64,000 nucleotides of DNA from Mesorhizobium sophorae. GTDB lineage: Bacteria; Pseudomonadota; Alphaproteobacteria; Rhizobiales; Rhizobiaceae. Below are positions 8,549 through 17,759 of the stretch, one piece after another; the first letter of the stretch is position 1, and the number at the start of each line of letters is the position of its first letter. The translations under genes were made by a program, and so were the position numbers. The notes below the pieces were generated by a model. It saw only the letters and a list, made by a program, of their open reading frames with translations, ran no database searches and was not told the origin of the DNA. Location of the stretch: positions 248,001-312,000 of the forward strand of contig NZ_NNRI01000021.1 in assembly GCF_002270415.1 (NCBI RefSeq), given 5' to 3'.

Positions 8549-9609
8549 GAGCGGTTTTCCCTTAATCGGAGTCGTTTGTTTGCAGTGAACGGCTTGTTCT
8601 GATTCCCTGATCGAAGTGATTTGCGGAAGGAGCAGCGGCATGGCACGAGCTTACAGCCTGGATTTGCGGACGCGTGTTATCGAGGCGATAGAGGCAGGCC
8701 TGTCGACCCGAGAAGCGGCACGGCGGTTTGCCATCGGGATATCGACGTCTGGTGCATGGTATCGGGCCTGGCGTTCGAGCGGCAATCTGGAACCTGGGCG
8801 GCAGGGCAAGCCGAAGGTATCGAAGCTGGACGCGCACGAGACTTTCATTCTCGCCTTGGTCGAGACCGATGAGCGGGACATCACGCTTGCCGAGATCGTC
8901 GATCGCCTTGCGGCAGAGCGCGGGGTCAAAGCCAGCCTGACGACGGTCCATGCGTTCTTCGCAAAGCGTGGCATCACGTACAAAAAAAGACAGCGCACGC
9001 GGCCGAACAGCAGCGACCGGATGTTTTGGCAGCGCGGGAAGAGTGGTTCGAAGGCCAACTCGATCTCGATCCGAGCCGCCTGATCTTCATCGACGAAAGT
9101 GGCCTCAATACCAAGATGGCCCGGCTACGAGGCCGCTCTGCGCGTGGACAGCGTTGCCGGGCGGCTGTTCCTCATGGGCACTGGAAATCCACGACCTTCA
9201 CGGCCGGCCTGCGCCTCGACGGGATCGTCGCGCCCTGGCTCCTGGACGGCGCCATGGATGGCGAAGCATTCCTGGTCTACTTGCGCCGCGTCCTCGTGCC
9301 GACGCTTCAACCCGACGATGTCGTCGTGATGGACAACCTGCCTGCTCATAAAGTGGTCGGTGTCCGCGAAATCATCGAGGCTGCGGGGGCTTCCCTTCGC
9401 TATCTTCCGCCCTACTCCCCGGACTTTAACCCCATTGAGATGGCCTTCGCCAAGCTGAAGGCTTTACTGCGAAAGGCAGCAGCCCGGTCCATCCCGGAAT
9501 TATGGGACGCCGTGGCCGTCGCCATCGATCGTTTCCACCCCAAAGAATGCGAAAACCTGTTCGCCCACGCCGGCTACGATGCCTAACCGTGATTATCCAG
9601 AAACTGCTC
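8549..9609 (+). mobile_element. IS630-family element, copy 1 (1061 bp)
   Basis: The ends form imperfect inverted repeats (GAGCGGTTTTCCCTTAATC at left, and on the opposite strand GAGCAGTTTCTGGATAATC at right) and are flanked by TA dinucleotides (8547-8548, 9610-9611), the signature duplication of IS630/mariner-type transposition. The insertion site is CTAG. The element is the same length as, and apparently identical to, the copy at 13645-14705. Confidence 0.93.
8640..9586 (+). CDS. IS630-family transposase made by -1 frameshift
   Basis: The first frame (8640-9083) gives the helix-turn-helix half, beginning [16 protein letters not shown] and ending at HGITYKKR. The second frame holds the DDE catalytic half with [24 protein letters not shown] and [19 protein letters not shown], whose acids are the DDE residues. 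A run of seven A at 8982-8988 is the slip site; a -1 shift there continues [20 protein letters not shown], the normal IS630 sequence. The fused product would be about 315 residues. It catalyses cut-and-paste movement at TA sites. Confidence 0.92.
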
Positions 9610-9665
9610 TAGTGGCATTGATCACATCGGAGCGGATCCAGACGTGGGCGGGCAGGGGCACCGTC

Positions 9666-10050
9666 TCACTCGGCGTCGACAAGCTGCAATCTCGTCGCGA
9701 TGTACTTAGCCCACTTGCGCCAACGCGGACAGATGAACATTGACCCGCCAAGCGCCGTTTTCGGTCGACGTAGGCGCGGGACCGGCACCCCGACAGCGAC
9801 CACACCCATTTCAATGAAGGCGATTGGTGGGGTCTCGGATCGGTCACCCGATCTCCGTTCCCGGGTTTGCTTCATCCAGATGTGCAAGTGGTTCGCGTTC
9901 ATGTCGTGACGCCGCGCGACAACCGCCACCGGATCACCGGACTCCTGCACCTCGCGCATGATCGCCAGCTTCTGCTCGACCGTCCAGGAGCGGCGCGTCC
10001 GCTGTCGGCCCGCATCCGTCGGCAGCGGCAGAGCCGCCGGCGTGCTCGCT
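9666..10050 (-). pseudogene. IS66-family accessory protein (TnpA-like) remnant
   Basis: The minus-strand frame reads RRSWTVEQKLAI, then VAVVARRHDMNANHLHIWMK and PPIAFIEMGVV, matching the first small protein of IS66 elements, which contains a helix-turn-helix. No start codon is present at the expected place and the C-terminus is unrelated. The TnpB and TnpC genes are absent. It overlaps the 3' end of the membrane ORF split by IS630 copy 1. Confidence 0.6.
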
Positions 10051-10231
10051 CAATCACAGGAATGTGAACGAGGCGCGCATGTGTATGGCAGAATACTCGG
10101 TCGCCGAAGTCCTGCGGCTCAGCGCCGTCGGCATCAGCGGAGGGACTGCGACGAAATGAATGAGCCGGTTACGCCAAAGTTACATGGAAGGAGACACCCT
10201 GATTTTGCTCCATGTAACTGATTGAAAAATA

Positions 10232-10289
10232 TGGTGGGGCGATACCAAGGTTCGAACTTGTGACCCCTACAATGTCAAACACTCAAGAC
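10232..10289 (-). other. Degenerate tRNA 3'-end-like sequence (possible old attachment site)
   Basis: Read on the minus strand, the end is TTCGAACCTTGGTATCGCCC followed by CACCA, with TTGACAT upstream as in a tRNA-Val(GAC) anticodon loop. The T-loop TTCGAAC and CCA end are clear, but the anticodon stem does not pair and the acceptor is too long, so it is not a functional tRNA. It sits just downstream of the hipBA operon and could be a leftover integration site. Confidence 0.35.
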
Positions 10290-10334
10290 GGGCCTTCAGG
10301 ACATCAACGGCGGCGGCCACGGGGAGTGTACCCA

Positions 10335-11669
10335 TCATCGCTTGCGCGTTTTCTTTCGTGTCGACACGGGCTCGGAAACAGCAAGATTGTCACCGGATGT
10401 ATCGTGATGTTTCGCCTGTTCAGGTTGAGGCCTCCGTCCATTCAGGATCAGATCAAGTTCATTGGTTCGTGCTCTGGATAGACCTGCTTCGTCCGCGAAC
10501 AGTGGCCAGCGATCGACCGCAGATCGGATGCGTTCAATCACGTTCAACGCTTCCTGCTCGGAAATGGAAGCGCCATTAGCGACGGCAAGCAAATGCTGCC
10601 GCCCTGGATTCAATCCCTCCCCTGCAATCGATGCGCTATGCTGTCCTCCCGGGCCTGCCGAGAAGGTCAGATCGTACGCCGGAGAGAGTTTCCACCGCCC
10701 ATCCGATCCCATCAGGAAAGAATGGTTCTTCGAATGGTCATCTCGGTTCCGTGCATACACATTGAAAACCATGTGACCGAACATGCGGAGGACCTCCGCG
10801 CTGTCTCTAGTCATCATGTACGTCAGTTTGTGAAGCGAACCGTAGTCAAGTGATGCCTGTCGATGGTCGGCATAAAGAAGACCGCTCGCAGTATGCATAT
10901 GTAGTCGTCCATGCGATGTGCGGTCAAATCGCTTGGTCGCGAAAAGACGATTTCCTTTTTTTGTCTGCAGCACCCGCGTATCAGCCATCTCCAACCCGGC
11001 GGCACGGGCCATGAGCGCATAAGCTTGCTCCTCGACACCGATATCTATTGGGTCGTCGGAGCTACGCGATTTGACCATCCAGCGTTCGAGACCAAGCTTC
11101 AATTGATGGCCGTAATCGATCACAAAGGTATTCTGATCCGGGTTCAAGCCGATCATGATCTTGGGACGCGCGCCTGCGGAGCCGCCCTGAGCTCCCTGCA
11201 GTGCGTCAATCTCGGCAGTGTCCATCTCCTTTTGCACAAGCTTAACCTGCTCAACGAACCAGTCCAAGTCGCCTGCACCATGCTTGTCATCGGGAAGTTC
11301 AGGAACGAAAGCCAATGCTCCCATTCCGGAAGTTCCCACAGCAGAAAGGCGGTCCAAAGCCGTAAGCGTATGGTAGTCCACCCCCGCTTTTTGAAGGCAG
11401 CGATCCAGCAATAGGCGTCCCCATCCATCTGGAAGGCTGTCGTTAAAGAGCCCATGCAGCCCATTGAACGGTTCATGCTGAGCTGGAAGAAGACCTCCCT
11501 TCAATCCGAGATGGAACGGTGAAATTAGCAGTGGTTCGGTTATGAATTCGGCTGCGTACTCAAAGTAAGCTCGGCGTTCCTCGGAACTCCAGGCAAGCGT
11601 TCCCAGATCTCGTTGGGAACCCTCGAGATCGAGAATCACCTTCACTTTTCTGATTGGCCTGAACTTCAT
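10335..11669 (-). CDS. hipA: HipA-like Ser/Thr kinase toxin
   Basis: HipA toxins phosphorylate targets such as aminoacyl-tRNA synthetases and stop growth. The 444-residue protein has the N-terminal HipA domain (FNGLHGLFNDSLPDGWG, about 68-84), the Gly/Ser loop GGSAGARPK (162-170) that is autophosphorylated in relatives, catalytic NRDDHSKNHSF (308-318) and the metal-binding SPAYDLTFS (329-337). All key kinase residues are present, so it should be active. It is encoded downstream of, and overlaps by 4 bp, the XRE antitoxin gene. The basic tail is Lys/Arg-rich. Confidence 0.93.
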   Translation of the reverse strand: MKFRPIRKVKVILDLEGSQRDLGTLAWSSEERRAYFEYAAEFITEPLLISPFHLGLKGGLLPAQHEPFNGLHGLFNDSLPDGWGRLLLDRCLQKAGVDYHTLTALDRLSAVGTSGMGALAFVPELPDDKHGAGDLDWFVEQVKLVQKEMDTAEIDALQGAQGGSAGARPKIMIGLNPDQNTFVIDYGHQLKLGLERWMVKSRSSDDPIDIGVEEQAYALMARAAGLEMADTRVLQTKKGNRLFATKRFDRTSHGRLHMHTASGLLYADHRQASLDYGSLHKLTYMMTRDSAEVLRMFGHMVFNVYARNRDDHSKNHSFLMGSDGRWKLSPAYDLTFSAGPGGQHSASIAGEGLNPGRQHLLAVANGASISEQEALNVIERIRSAVDRWPLFADEAGLSRARTNELDLILNGRRPQPEQAKHHDTSGDNLAVSEPVSTRKKTRKR

Positions 11670-11950
11670 TTCTTGCGGACTCTCATTCTAGCCGGATGCC
11701 CGACGACATCTTCAAGTGTCTTTGGAGGTCGTGAAGGAAACAAGCTTTCAAATTCAGCTTCTGCCTCCAAAGCGAATGCGAGCTTTACGACAGCTTCAAA
11801 GGATGCCCTGCCGGTCTCTTCAAAAACTCGCAGGGAGCCGTAGGAAACTCCAGCCTTGGAAGCCAGCTCTCGTTGGGTAAAATTGGCATCAATTCGTCGT
11901 CGCTTCATCCGTGTTGCGACACCTTCAATGATTTCCTTCGGCGATGTCAT
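11666..11950 (-). CDS. hipB: HipB-like XRE-family antitoxin
   Basis: This roughly 94-residue DNA-binding protein contains a Cro/C1 helix-turn-helix (FTQRELASKAGVSYGSLRVFE at about 24-44) and should both neutralise HipA and repress the operon. ATG 11950 (MTSPKEIIEG) is preferred; the frame also opens further upstream, but that would place the start inside the operator region. The stop overlaps the hipA start (ATGA), the typical arrangement of hipBA operons. Confidence 0.88.
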   Translation of the reverse strand: MTSPKEIIEGVATRMKRRRIDANFTQRELASKAGVSYGSLRVFEETGRASFEAVVKLAFALEAEAEFESLFPSRPPKTLEDVVGHPARMRVRKK

Positions 11951-11959
11951 TTTAAATGT

Positions 11960-12000
11960 TATCATGATAGCACTTATATCCATAATGCTAATTTAAGTGC
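11960..12000. promoter_or_regulatory. Probable hipBA operator/promoter region
   Basis: The AT-rich region just upstream of hipB contains the palindrome TATCATGATA (11960-11969) and a 7-bp inverted repeat GCACTTA (11970-11976) / TAAGTGC (11994-12000) with 17 bp between. Such repeats next to an antitoxin start are typical autoregulatory sites; binding by HipB is inferred. Confidence 0.55.
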
Positions 12001-12104
12001 AATAATAATAGCAATTATCAAAGATGTCAAGTTTGCTCGTCCCGATCCCGTCCGGAGGTTTGGAAATACGCGGCTCAGTCGCCGTCCAAACCGAGGAGGG
12101 GCTG

Positions 12105-12298
12105 AGCTATGGCGATGTCCGAAAACGAACCGAAAGGCAGCATTTCCTGCTGTCGCCGGGATGCCGACACTCACCGTCATGGACTTGGCGAAGGTCCGGG
12201 AGGAGACGGCGTACAAATGGTTCAAGCGCATGTGCTGGCCGGAGACCGACGGCGAGCGGTACTGTCCGCAATGCGGGACCCCCTGCGCTGCCACTTGA
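12105..12298 (+). pseudogene. IS1595-family transposase, N-terminal remnant
   Basis: The plus-strand frame includes DLAKVREETAYKWFKRMCW followed by ETDGERYCPQCGTPCA, the N-terminal region and first half of the zinc ribbon of IS1595-type transposases. It ends at TGA 12296-12298 and the catalytic DDE region is missing. Confidence 0.6.
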
Positions 12299-12641
12299 TG
12301 AGCCACGGCCGTTACAGGTGCTCCGACTCGGCCTCGATACGCGTGAAAATGCCGTCACGATCTGAAAGCGCGAAGGCCAACCAGACGAGCCTCACGATTT
12401 CAGGTCGCCTGCCCTGCGCCGCTGGCGCCAGGGACTCCGAGAGCATCGATCTGGTACACATGCTACTAGCCCGCTTGATGCACGGCGATCGGCTTTCGGC
12501 GGCCTGCATGGCGAGCTGGCCGCCCTCGGAGTGCATTTTGACAAGCCTCGTCGGGCGCCGGCGATGATCCGTCGTGATGGAAGGCGGGGGTTTGCGGGTT
12601 GAGTTCGGCGGGTTTGTTTCGGGACGTCTGCGCCCCATCGT
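12299..12641. other. No recognisable gene
   Basis: Between the IS1595 and IS1380 relics both strands hold only overlapping short frames. The minus strand reads RRPEIVRLVWLAFALSD near 12400, which is protein-like, but I cannot assign it. Confidence 0.3.
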
Positions 12642-13235
12642 TTATGTCGCGAGTTGCGGGATGCGGCTGAGGACGATGCGCAGAATACACTGGTCGGGGC
12701 AGGATGTCGGCAGGTGCAGACGGATCTGGGTTTTCATCTCGACTACGCGGGCGGCGATCTTGATGAGGCGCAATCGCAGCGTGTCGAATTGGGCGACGGC
12801 AAAGCTCGAGCGTTTCGGCATCGCGGCGCGCAGGCCCCACATCAGCCAGTAGGCGCCGGCATGCAGGAACAGCCGGAACTGGTTGGCCGTCGCTCTTGTG
12901 CAGGAGGTGCGGTCGGCGGCGAGATGCGTCTTCCACGACTTGATGTGGTTCTCGGCAGCGCCGCGCCGGCAGTAGACATCCTCGTAGAGCGCCTTGGCCT
13001 TGCCACTTGCAAGGTTGGTGACGATGAAGCGGGTATCGGCACCTTGGGCGCCGACCTCGACGCGGGCGATGATGCGCTCTACGCGGCTCCAACTGGCGGC
13101 GCCATCCAGGAACTCCTTGAAGCGGCGGACCTTGTTCGTCTTCGATGACACTTCAAAACGCGCCATCGTGCTGCTCTCCAGGTCCGCGACATGCTTGCGC
13201 ATCTGCCCGTTGGGGTTCCCGAGAGCACGGGGCAC
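12642..13235 (-). pseudogene. IS1380-family transposase, C-terminal remnant
   Basis: The minus-strand frame encodes SRVERIIARVEVGAQGADTRF, FIVTNLASGKAKALYEDVYC, RRGAAENHIKSWK, then RTSCTRATANQFRLFLHAGA, the C-terminal part of IS1380 transposases that includes the last catalytic Glu (the E of AENHIK). The N-terminal two thirds are missing. The upstream end abuts the broken DUF4403 gene at about 13235. Confidence 0.8.
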
Positions 13236-13644
13236 CACTTATCGTTCATATCGAGCTGCAGATCGACGCCGGGGACCAGCCGAGCCTCGAAGTTCTTTCC
13301 GGAAAGTGAAAGCAGTTTGGCAAGGTCGCCGCCTACGCCGGCCTGACCGCTGACAAACAGCGGCTGTTCGACGTGAACGCCATTGCCCGCCTGGGTCACG
13401 ACAAGAGGGCCATCAGTTTTGATATCAGCATGCCAATGATAGTCGGCACATTGGTTCGTAGTGCCAATGCTCGGAGCGGTAATATCTGGCACCTCGGCGC
13501 AAACACGCACGCCGACAACCCAGCGGCATTCGGTATGATGGTCCAAATGTCCCCCTTCAATGTGAGGAATGCCGACACATCCGATGTGACCATCTCCATG
13601 CACTGGAACGGATTGCGGTATCTTCGATTGCGCCGCTCGCACTA

Positions 13645-14705
13645 GAGCGGTTTTCCCTTAATCGGAGTCGTTTGTTTGCAGTGAACGGCTTGTTCTGATT
13701 CCCTGATCGAAGTGATTTGCGGAAGGAGCAGCGGCATGGCACGAGCTTACAGCCTGGATTTGCGGACGCGTGTTATCGAGGCGATAGAGGCAGGCCTGTC
13801 GACCCGAGAAGCGGCACGGCGGTTTGCCATCGGGATATCGACGTCTGGTGCATGGTATCGGGCCTGGCGTTCGAGCGGCAATCTGGAACCTGGGCGGCAG
13901 GGCAAGCCGAAGGTATCGAAGCTGGACGCGCACGAGACTTTCATTCTCGCCTTGGTCGAGACCGATGAGCGGGACATCACGCTTGCCGAGATCGTCGATC
14001 GCCTTGCGGCAGAGCGCGGGGTCAAAGCCAGCCTGACGACGGTCCATGCGTTCTTCGCAAAGCGTGGCATCACGTACAAAAAAAGACAGCGCACGCGGCC
14101 GAACAGCAGCGACCGGATGTTTTGGCAGCGCGGGAAGAGTGGTTCGAAGGCCAACTCGATCTCGATCCGAGCCGCCTGATCTTCATCGACGAAAGTGGCC
14201 TCAATACCAAGATGGCCCGGCTACGAGGCCGCTCTGCGCGTGGACAGCGTTGCCGGGCGGCTGTTCCTCATGGGCACTGGAAATCCACGACCTTCACGGC
14301 CGGCCTGCGCCTCGACGGGATCGTCGCGCCCTGGCTCCTGGACGGCGCCATGGATGGCGAAGCATTCCTGGTCTACTTGCGCCGCGTCCTCGTGCCGACG
14401 CTTCAACCCGACGATGTCGTCGTGATGGACAACCTGCCTGCTCATAAAGTGGTCGGTGTCCGCGAAATCATCGAGGCTGCGGGGGCTTCCCTTCGCTATC
14501 TTCCGCCCTACTCCCCGGACTTTAACCCCATTGAGATGGCCTTCGCCAAGCTGAAGGCTTTACTGCGAAAGGCAGCAGCCCGGTCCATCCCGGAATTATG
14601 GGACGCCGTGGCCGTCGCCATCGATCGTTTCCACCCCAAAGAATGCGAAAACCTGTTCGCCCACGCCGGCTACGATGCCTAACCGTGATTATCCAGAAAC
14701 TGCTC
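13645..14705 (+). mobile_element. IS630-family element, copy 2 (1061 bp)
   Basis: This copy matches the one at 8549-9609 in length, ends and encoded proteins, and lies in the same orientation. It is flanked by TA (13643-13644, 14706-14707) within a CTAG site inside the DUF4403-type gene. Confidence 0.93.
13736..14682 (+). CDS. IS630-family transposase made by -1 frameshift (copy 2)
   Basis: The two frames (13736-14179 and the frame holding 14122-14682) are the same as in copy 1, with the seven-A slip site at 14078-14084. All DDE residues are present, so the two copies could both be active and could recombine with each other to delete the roughly 4 kb that carries hipBA. Confidence 0.92.
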
Positions 14706-14939
14706 TAGCGTCTCATACGGAATTTGTGCCACCAGCGTGAGAACGCTGTCCGACGTCGGAGCCGGCGGCACATCGGCAGTGCCACCATGGGGCGGCGCCT
14801 GGAAGAGATTTTTTTCGCAGCCCGACACGCTAAGTAAAATGAGAAGGACCGGAACGAACCGGCGGGTTGCGACGGCGAAGTGAGCGACACGCAACTTCAT
14901 GCCAGGTCTGGTACGCGATGCCATGGACGTCTCCCCCAA

Positions 14940-15344
14940 GAATGCTTTGCACCTGCTGAAGCGGCGTCGCTTAATGTCACCGCTTTGTGATCTCTACGTG
15001 ATCGAATGATCTTCAGGTCCCCATGAGGAGGCCGGCGTCGAAGCTCCTGCTGCCAAAAGACAGCCGAAAAGCGATCCCGCGCGAGGAACTTAGTTGAGAA
15101 CTCTATTCTTCACATTGACCATACGTTACTCTTTGTTGCTTAGTGATGTAAGAGGAGGCTGAAATTTTTTAATAAAATGACAGAGCAGCATCGCGAGTCG
15201 AAAGGCCTTCGTGTGAAAAGTTGTTAGCCGCTTAAACATTCCGCCGCTTGAGCGTTTGTCGTATGAAGTCGAATCTCTCAATCGCCATCCTCAAACAAAG
15301 TCCATCATCATTCCTTATTCAGGCCGTTGGAAGGAAGAGCCTAC
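14940..15344. other. Intergenic stretch between DUF4403 remnant and protease-nuclease gene
   Basis: No gene is visible on either strand. The two flanking genes are divergent, so their promoters should lie here. The segment near 15150-15180 is AT-rich (a run ending TTTTTTAATAAAATGA), unlike the surrounding DNA. Confidence 0.4.
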
Positions 15345-17429
15345 ATGGCCGCGACTAATTTATTCGACGAGCGCCGCCGCGCGGTAATGATTGCAGCGGC
15401 AAAGCGATGGAAAACGCAGCCGCCGACGCCTGCGACGACGCAAGTGACGCCATCGGAACAGGCGCGCTACGACGCTCGCCGTTCGAGCTTCGTTCAGGCC
15501 AGCGAATTGAAGGCTCAAGGCCGTCTCCCGGTGTTCGTCGAGCGCAAGATCGGCCCCACCCTTGACTGGTACACCTTGCCGCCGGACGATGCTGCCCGAG
15601 CCGCTGGCCGGCCGGTCGCGCGCATCGTGGTCAATGTCGATCCGAAGGTCGATCCTGTCGGGTTTGCGACCGGGTTCATGATTTCACCCAACATTCTTCT
15701 GACCAACTGGCATGTGTTTCCGGATCCCGGCTCGGTTCGAGGAACAGGCGCCAACTTTCTTCACGATCAAACGGCATCGGGTGTCACTCGAGGCATTATC
15801 TTTGAGTTCGATCCGGATGCGCTTTTCTTCTCGGCGGAGGATCTCGATTTCGCGATCGTCGCGGTGAAGCCGAAGGCGGTCACTGGCGAGCTTCTTTCTT
15901 CCGCCAACTTCCTGGCGATCAATGGATCGCGGTCAAAGATCCTGCCAGGAATGCCGATCCGGATGATCGAATATCCTGATGGCGGGCCAAAGCGCTATGC
16001 GATGGAGAATTGCCGGCTGCTCGAACTGCGGGACGACGGTTTCCTCCGGTACGAGACCGACACTGAGGGTGGATCGTCGGGCTCACCCTGCTCCTCGGAA
16101 ATATGGGAGGTAGTCGGCTTGCACCACGCCTCAATCCCGAAAATGCGAGGCAATACTATTCTCAATAAGGACGGTTCGGCATGGTCACCTGGCCAGCCGG
16201 ATGAGGGGATAGATTGGATCGCGAATGAGGGTGTGCGCATAAGTGCGTTGGTCAAGGCCTTCGGCGGACTTGTGCCGACGACGCCCTCCTCCAAACGCCT
16301 TTTGGACGAATTGCTGGCCAACACGACCGATCCTACCGATGAGGTCGCGAAGCTAGCGACGCCTCGCGCGCCAGAAGCGCTTAATCCTCTGCTACCTGAT
16401 CCCTCCAAAATTTTCGCAAACGTGAAAGGAAACGCAATGGGCGGCGTTACCATGAATTTTTCCGGACCAGTGACGATTTTCATCGGTAGCGGCGTGCCGG
16501 CATCGCAGCTTCCATTGGCGACGGCCGAGATCGCGGCAGACGAGGCGCTCGAGAAGGCACTGCGCTTCGACCCCAACTACGACGATCGAGAAGGCTACAA
16601 CCCTGATTTTCTCGAAAACGATATCGCGGTGCCGCTGCCTCGCATTTCGCAGGAGCGGGACCAGGAGATGTACAAGGAAAATGGCCAGATCGTCGTGCTC
16701 AAGTACCATCACTTCAGCCTGGCGATGAACGCTTCCCGGCGCATGCAGATGTGGTCGGCGGTCAATGTCGACTACGATGCATCGAAAAGGACCTCCAGCG
16801 GCCGCGCCTTCTTCGGTCAAGATCGTTGGGTGTTTGACCCGCGAATCCCCCAGAAATACCAGTTGGGCGATCCCGACATCTATGAGCCCGCCAAACAGAT
16901 CGACCGGGGCCATATCGTGCGCAGGGAAGACAATGCCTGGGGTGATACGCCGACTGAAATCGAGTTTGCCAATTCCGACACGTTCCACTTCTCAAATTGC
17001 ACGCCGCAGCACGCGGCCTTCAACCGCTCCCAACCGGGAAAGCAATGGCCGGGAGTTCAAGGTTTGTGGGGCGGTTTCGAAAACCACATTCAACGCGACT
17101 TACAATCAGGTGACACGCGCGCCTGCATCATAGCGGGACCGATCTTGGAGGCGAACGATCCGTCTGAGGATTTTGGAACCGGCGTGGTGCAATATCCTCT
17201 CGTCTTCTGGAAGGTGGTTGCGGTCTCGGCGCGCGATACCAACGGTCGCCGGTCCCTACGCACCTACGGCTTCAGGCTTTCCCAGAAAGACGTCGTCGAT
17301 CGGTTCGGAGTGGAATTTGCGCCCGGTGAATATGCACGCTATCAAGTCGCCCTGTCAGCCATTAGCCATGAGGCCGGCGTTATTTTTGACGATGTCCTCT
17401 TGCGCGCCGATACACACGCCGAGGCATAA
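15345..17429 (+). CDS. Trypsin-like serine protease fused to DNA/RNA non-specific endonuclease
   Basis: The 694-residue protein joins two enzymes. The N-terminal half is a chymotrypsin-fold protease with His123 in TNWHVF, Asp168 in EDLDFAIV and Ser245 in GGSSGSP as the apparent triad. A linker follows with GNAMGGVTMNFSGPVTIFIG (about 363-382). The C-terminal half is a NUC1-type nuclease with the DRGHIVRREDNAWG signature (His523) and metal-binding Asn in NCTPQHAAFN. There is no signal peptide, so it acts in the cytosol unless exported otherwise. The start ATG 15345 follows GGAAGGAAGAG; a TTG at 15327 lies upstream. Its position between hipBA and rloAB suggests a cell-suicide or defence role, but no sensor partner is adjacent. 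Confidence 0.88.
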   Translation: MAATNLFDERRRAVMIAAAKRWKTQPPTPATTQVTPSEQARYDARRSSFVQASELKAQGRLPVFVERKIGPTLDWYTLPPDDAARAAGRPVARIVVNVDPKVDPVGFATGFMISPNILLTNWHVFPDPGSVRGTGANFLHDQTASGVTRGIIFEFDPDALFFSAEDLDFAIVAVKPKAVTGELLSSANFLAINGSRSKILPGMPIRMIEYPDGGPKRYAMENCRLLELRDDGFLRYETDTEGGSSGSPCSSEIWEVVGLHHASIPKMRGNTILNKDGSAWSPGQPDEGIDWIANEGVRISALVKAFGGLVPTTPSSKRLLDELLANTTDPTDEVAKLATPRAPEALNPLLPDPSKIFANVKGNAMGGVTMNFSGPVTIFIGSGVPASQLPLATAEIAADEALEKALRFDPNYDDREGYNPDFLENDIAVPLPRISQERDQEMYKENGQIVVLKYHHFSLAMNASRRMQMWSAVNVDYDASKRTSSGRAFFGQDRWVFDPRIPQKYQLGDPDIYEPAKQIDRGHIVRREDNAWGDTPTEIEFANSDTFHFSNCTPQHAAFNRSQPGKQWPGVQGLWGGFENHIQRDLQSGDTRACIIAGPILEANDPSEDFGTGVVQYPLVFWKVVAVSARDTNGRRSLRTYGFRLSQKDVVDRFGVEFAPGEYARYQVALSAISHEAGVIFDDVLLRADTHAEA

Positions 17430-17759
17430 CATGACAGTCAGCGTCGCCGAGACGGCTCGCGGCCGCACGTTGCAGTGCGCTTCGGTCCAGAAGACCGAAT
17501 GTCCTTTTCACAACCCATTGCTTACAAAGCGATATTTCGCATTTTTTAGTTGTGTGCAAGGATTTGTGTAATGCAAACTAGCCTCAGGCTTTGTCACGTT
17601 CGACCAGGCACGCACCATTGGGTTGAGATGATCGGTGCTCAAAGGTAATTGCTGAGGCGCATGGCGGCGCAGTCCACCCAATGGCGAGTACGGGCGTCGT
17701 GATCGAAGTCGGCCTCCCATCCAGGGGAAGACCGAACAAGACCACGATTTGGAAGGTGG
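17430..17759. other. No recognisable gene between protease-nuclease and rloB
   Basis: Only short frames occur on both strands. The two neighbours converge here, but no clear stem plus T-run terminator was found. Confidence 0.35.

Larger units (their letters stand above)
13240..14900 (-). pseudogene. DUF4403-type lipoprotein gene split by IS630 copy 2 and cut at its 3' end
   Basis: The 5' part (14900 down to 14708) encodes a lipoprotein signal (VPVLLILLSVSGC) and SVLTLVAQIPYETL. The next part (13644 down to about 13240) continues VRAAQSKIPQSVPVHGDG, then VEQPLFVSGQAGVGGDLAKL and VPGVDLQLDMNDKW. Deleting the 1061-bp element and one TA restores a single frame (YETL-VRAAQ). The order of motifs resembles DUF4403 outer-membrane or periplasmic proteins. 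The 3' remainder has been replaced by the IS1380 relic, so the gene is doubly disrupted. Confidence 0.7.

Noticed and set aside
10232-10289. Functional tRNA gene
   Set aside because: The anticodon stem does not pair, the acceptor region is too long, and no 5' half was found.
8549-14705. Composite transposon formed by the two identical IS630 copies around hipBA
   Set aside because: Each copy has its own TA duplication and each restores a separate interrupted ORF, so they inserted independently. Outer flanks do not match as a single duplication would.
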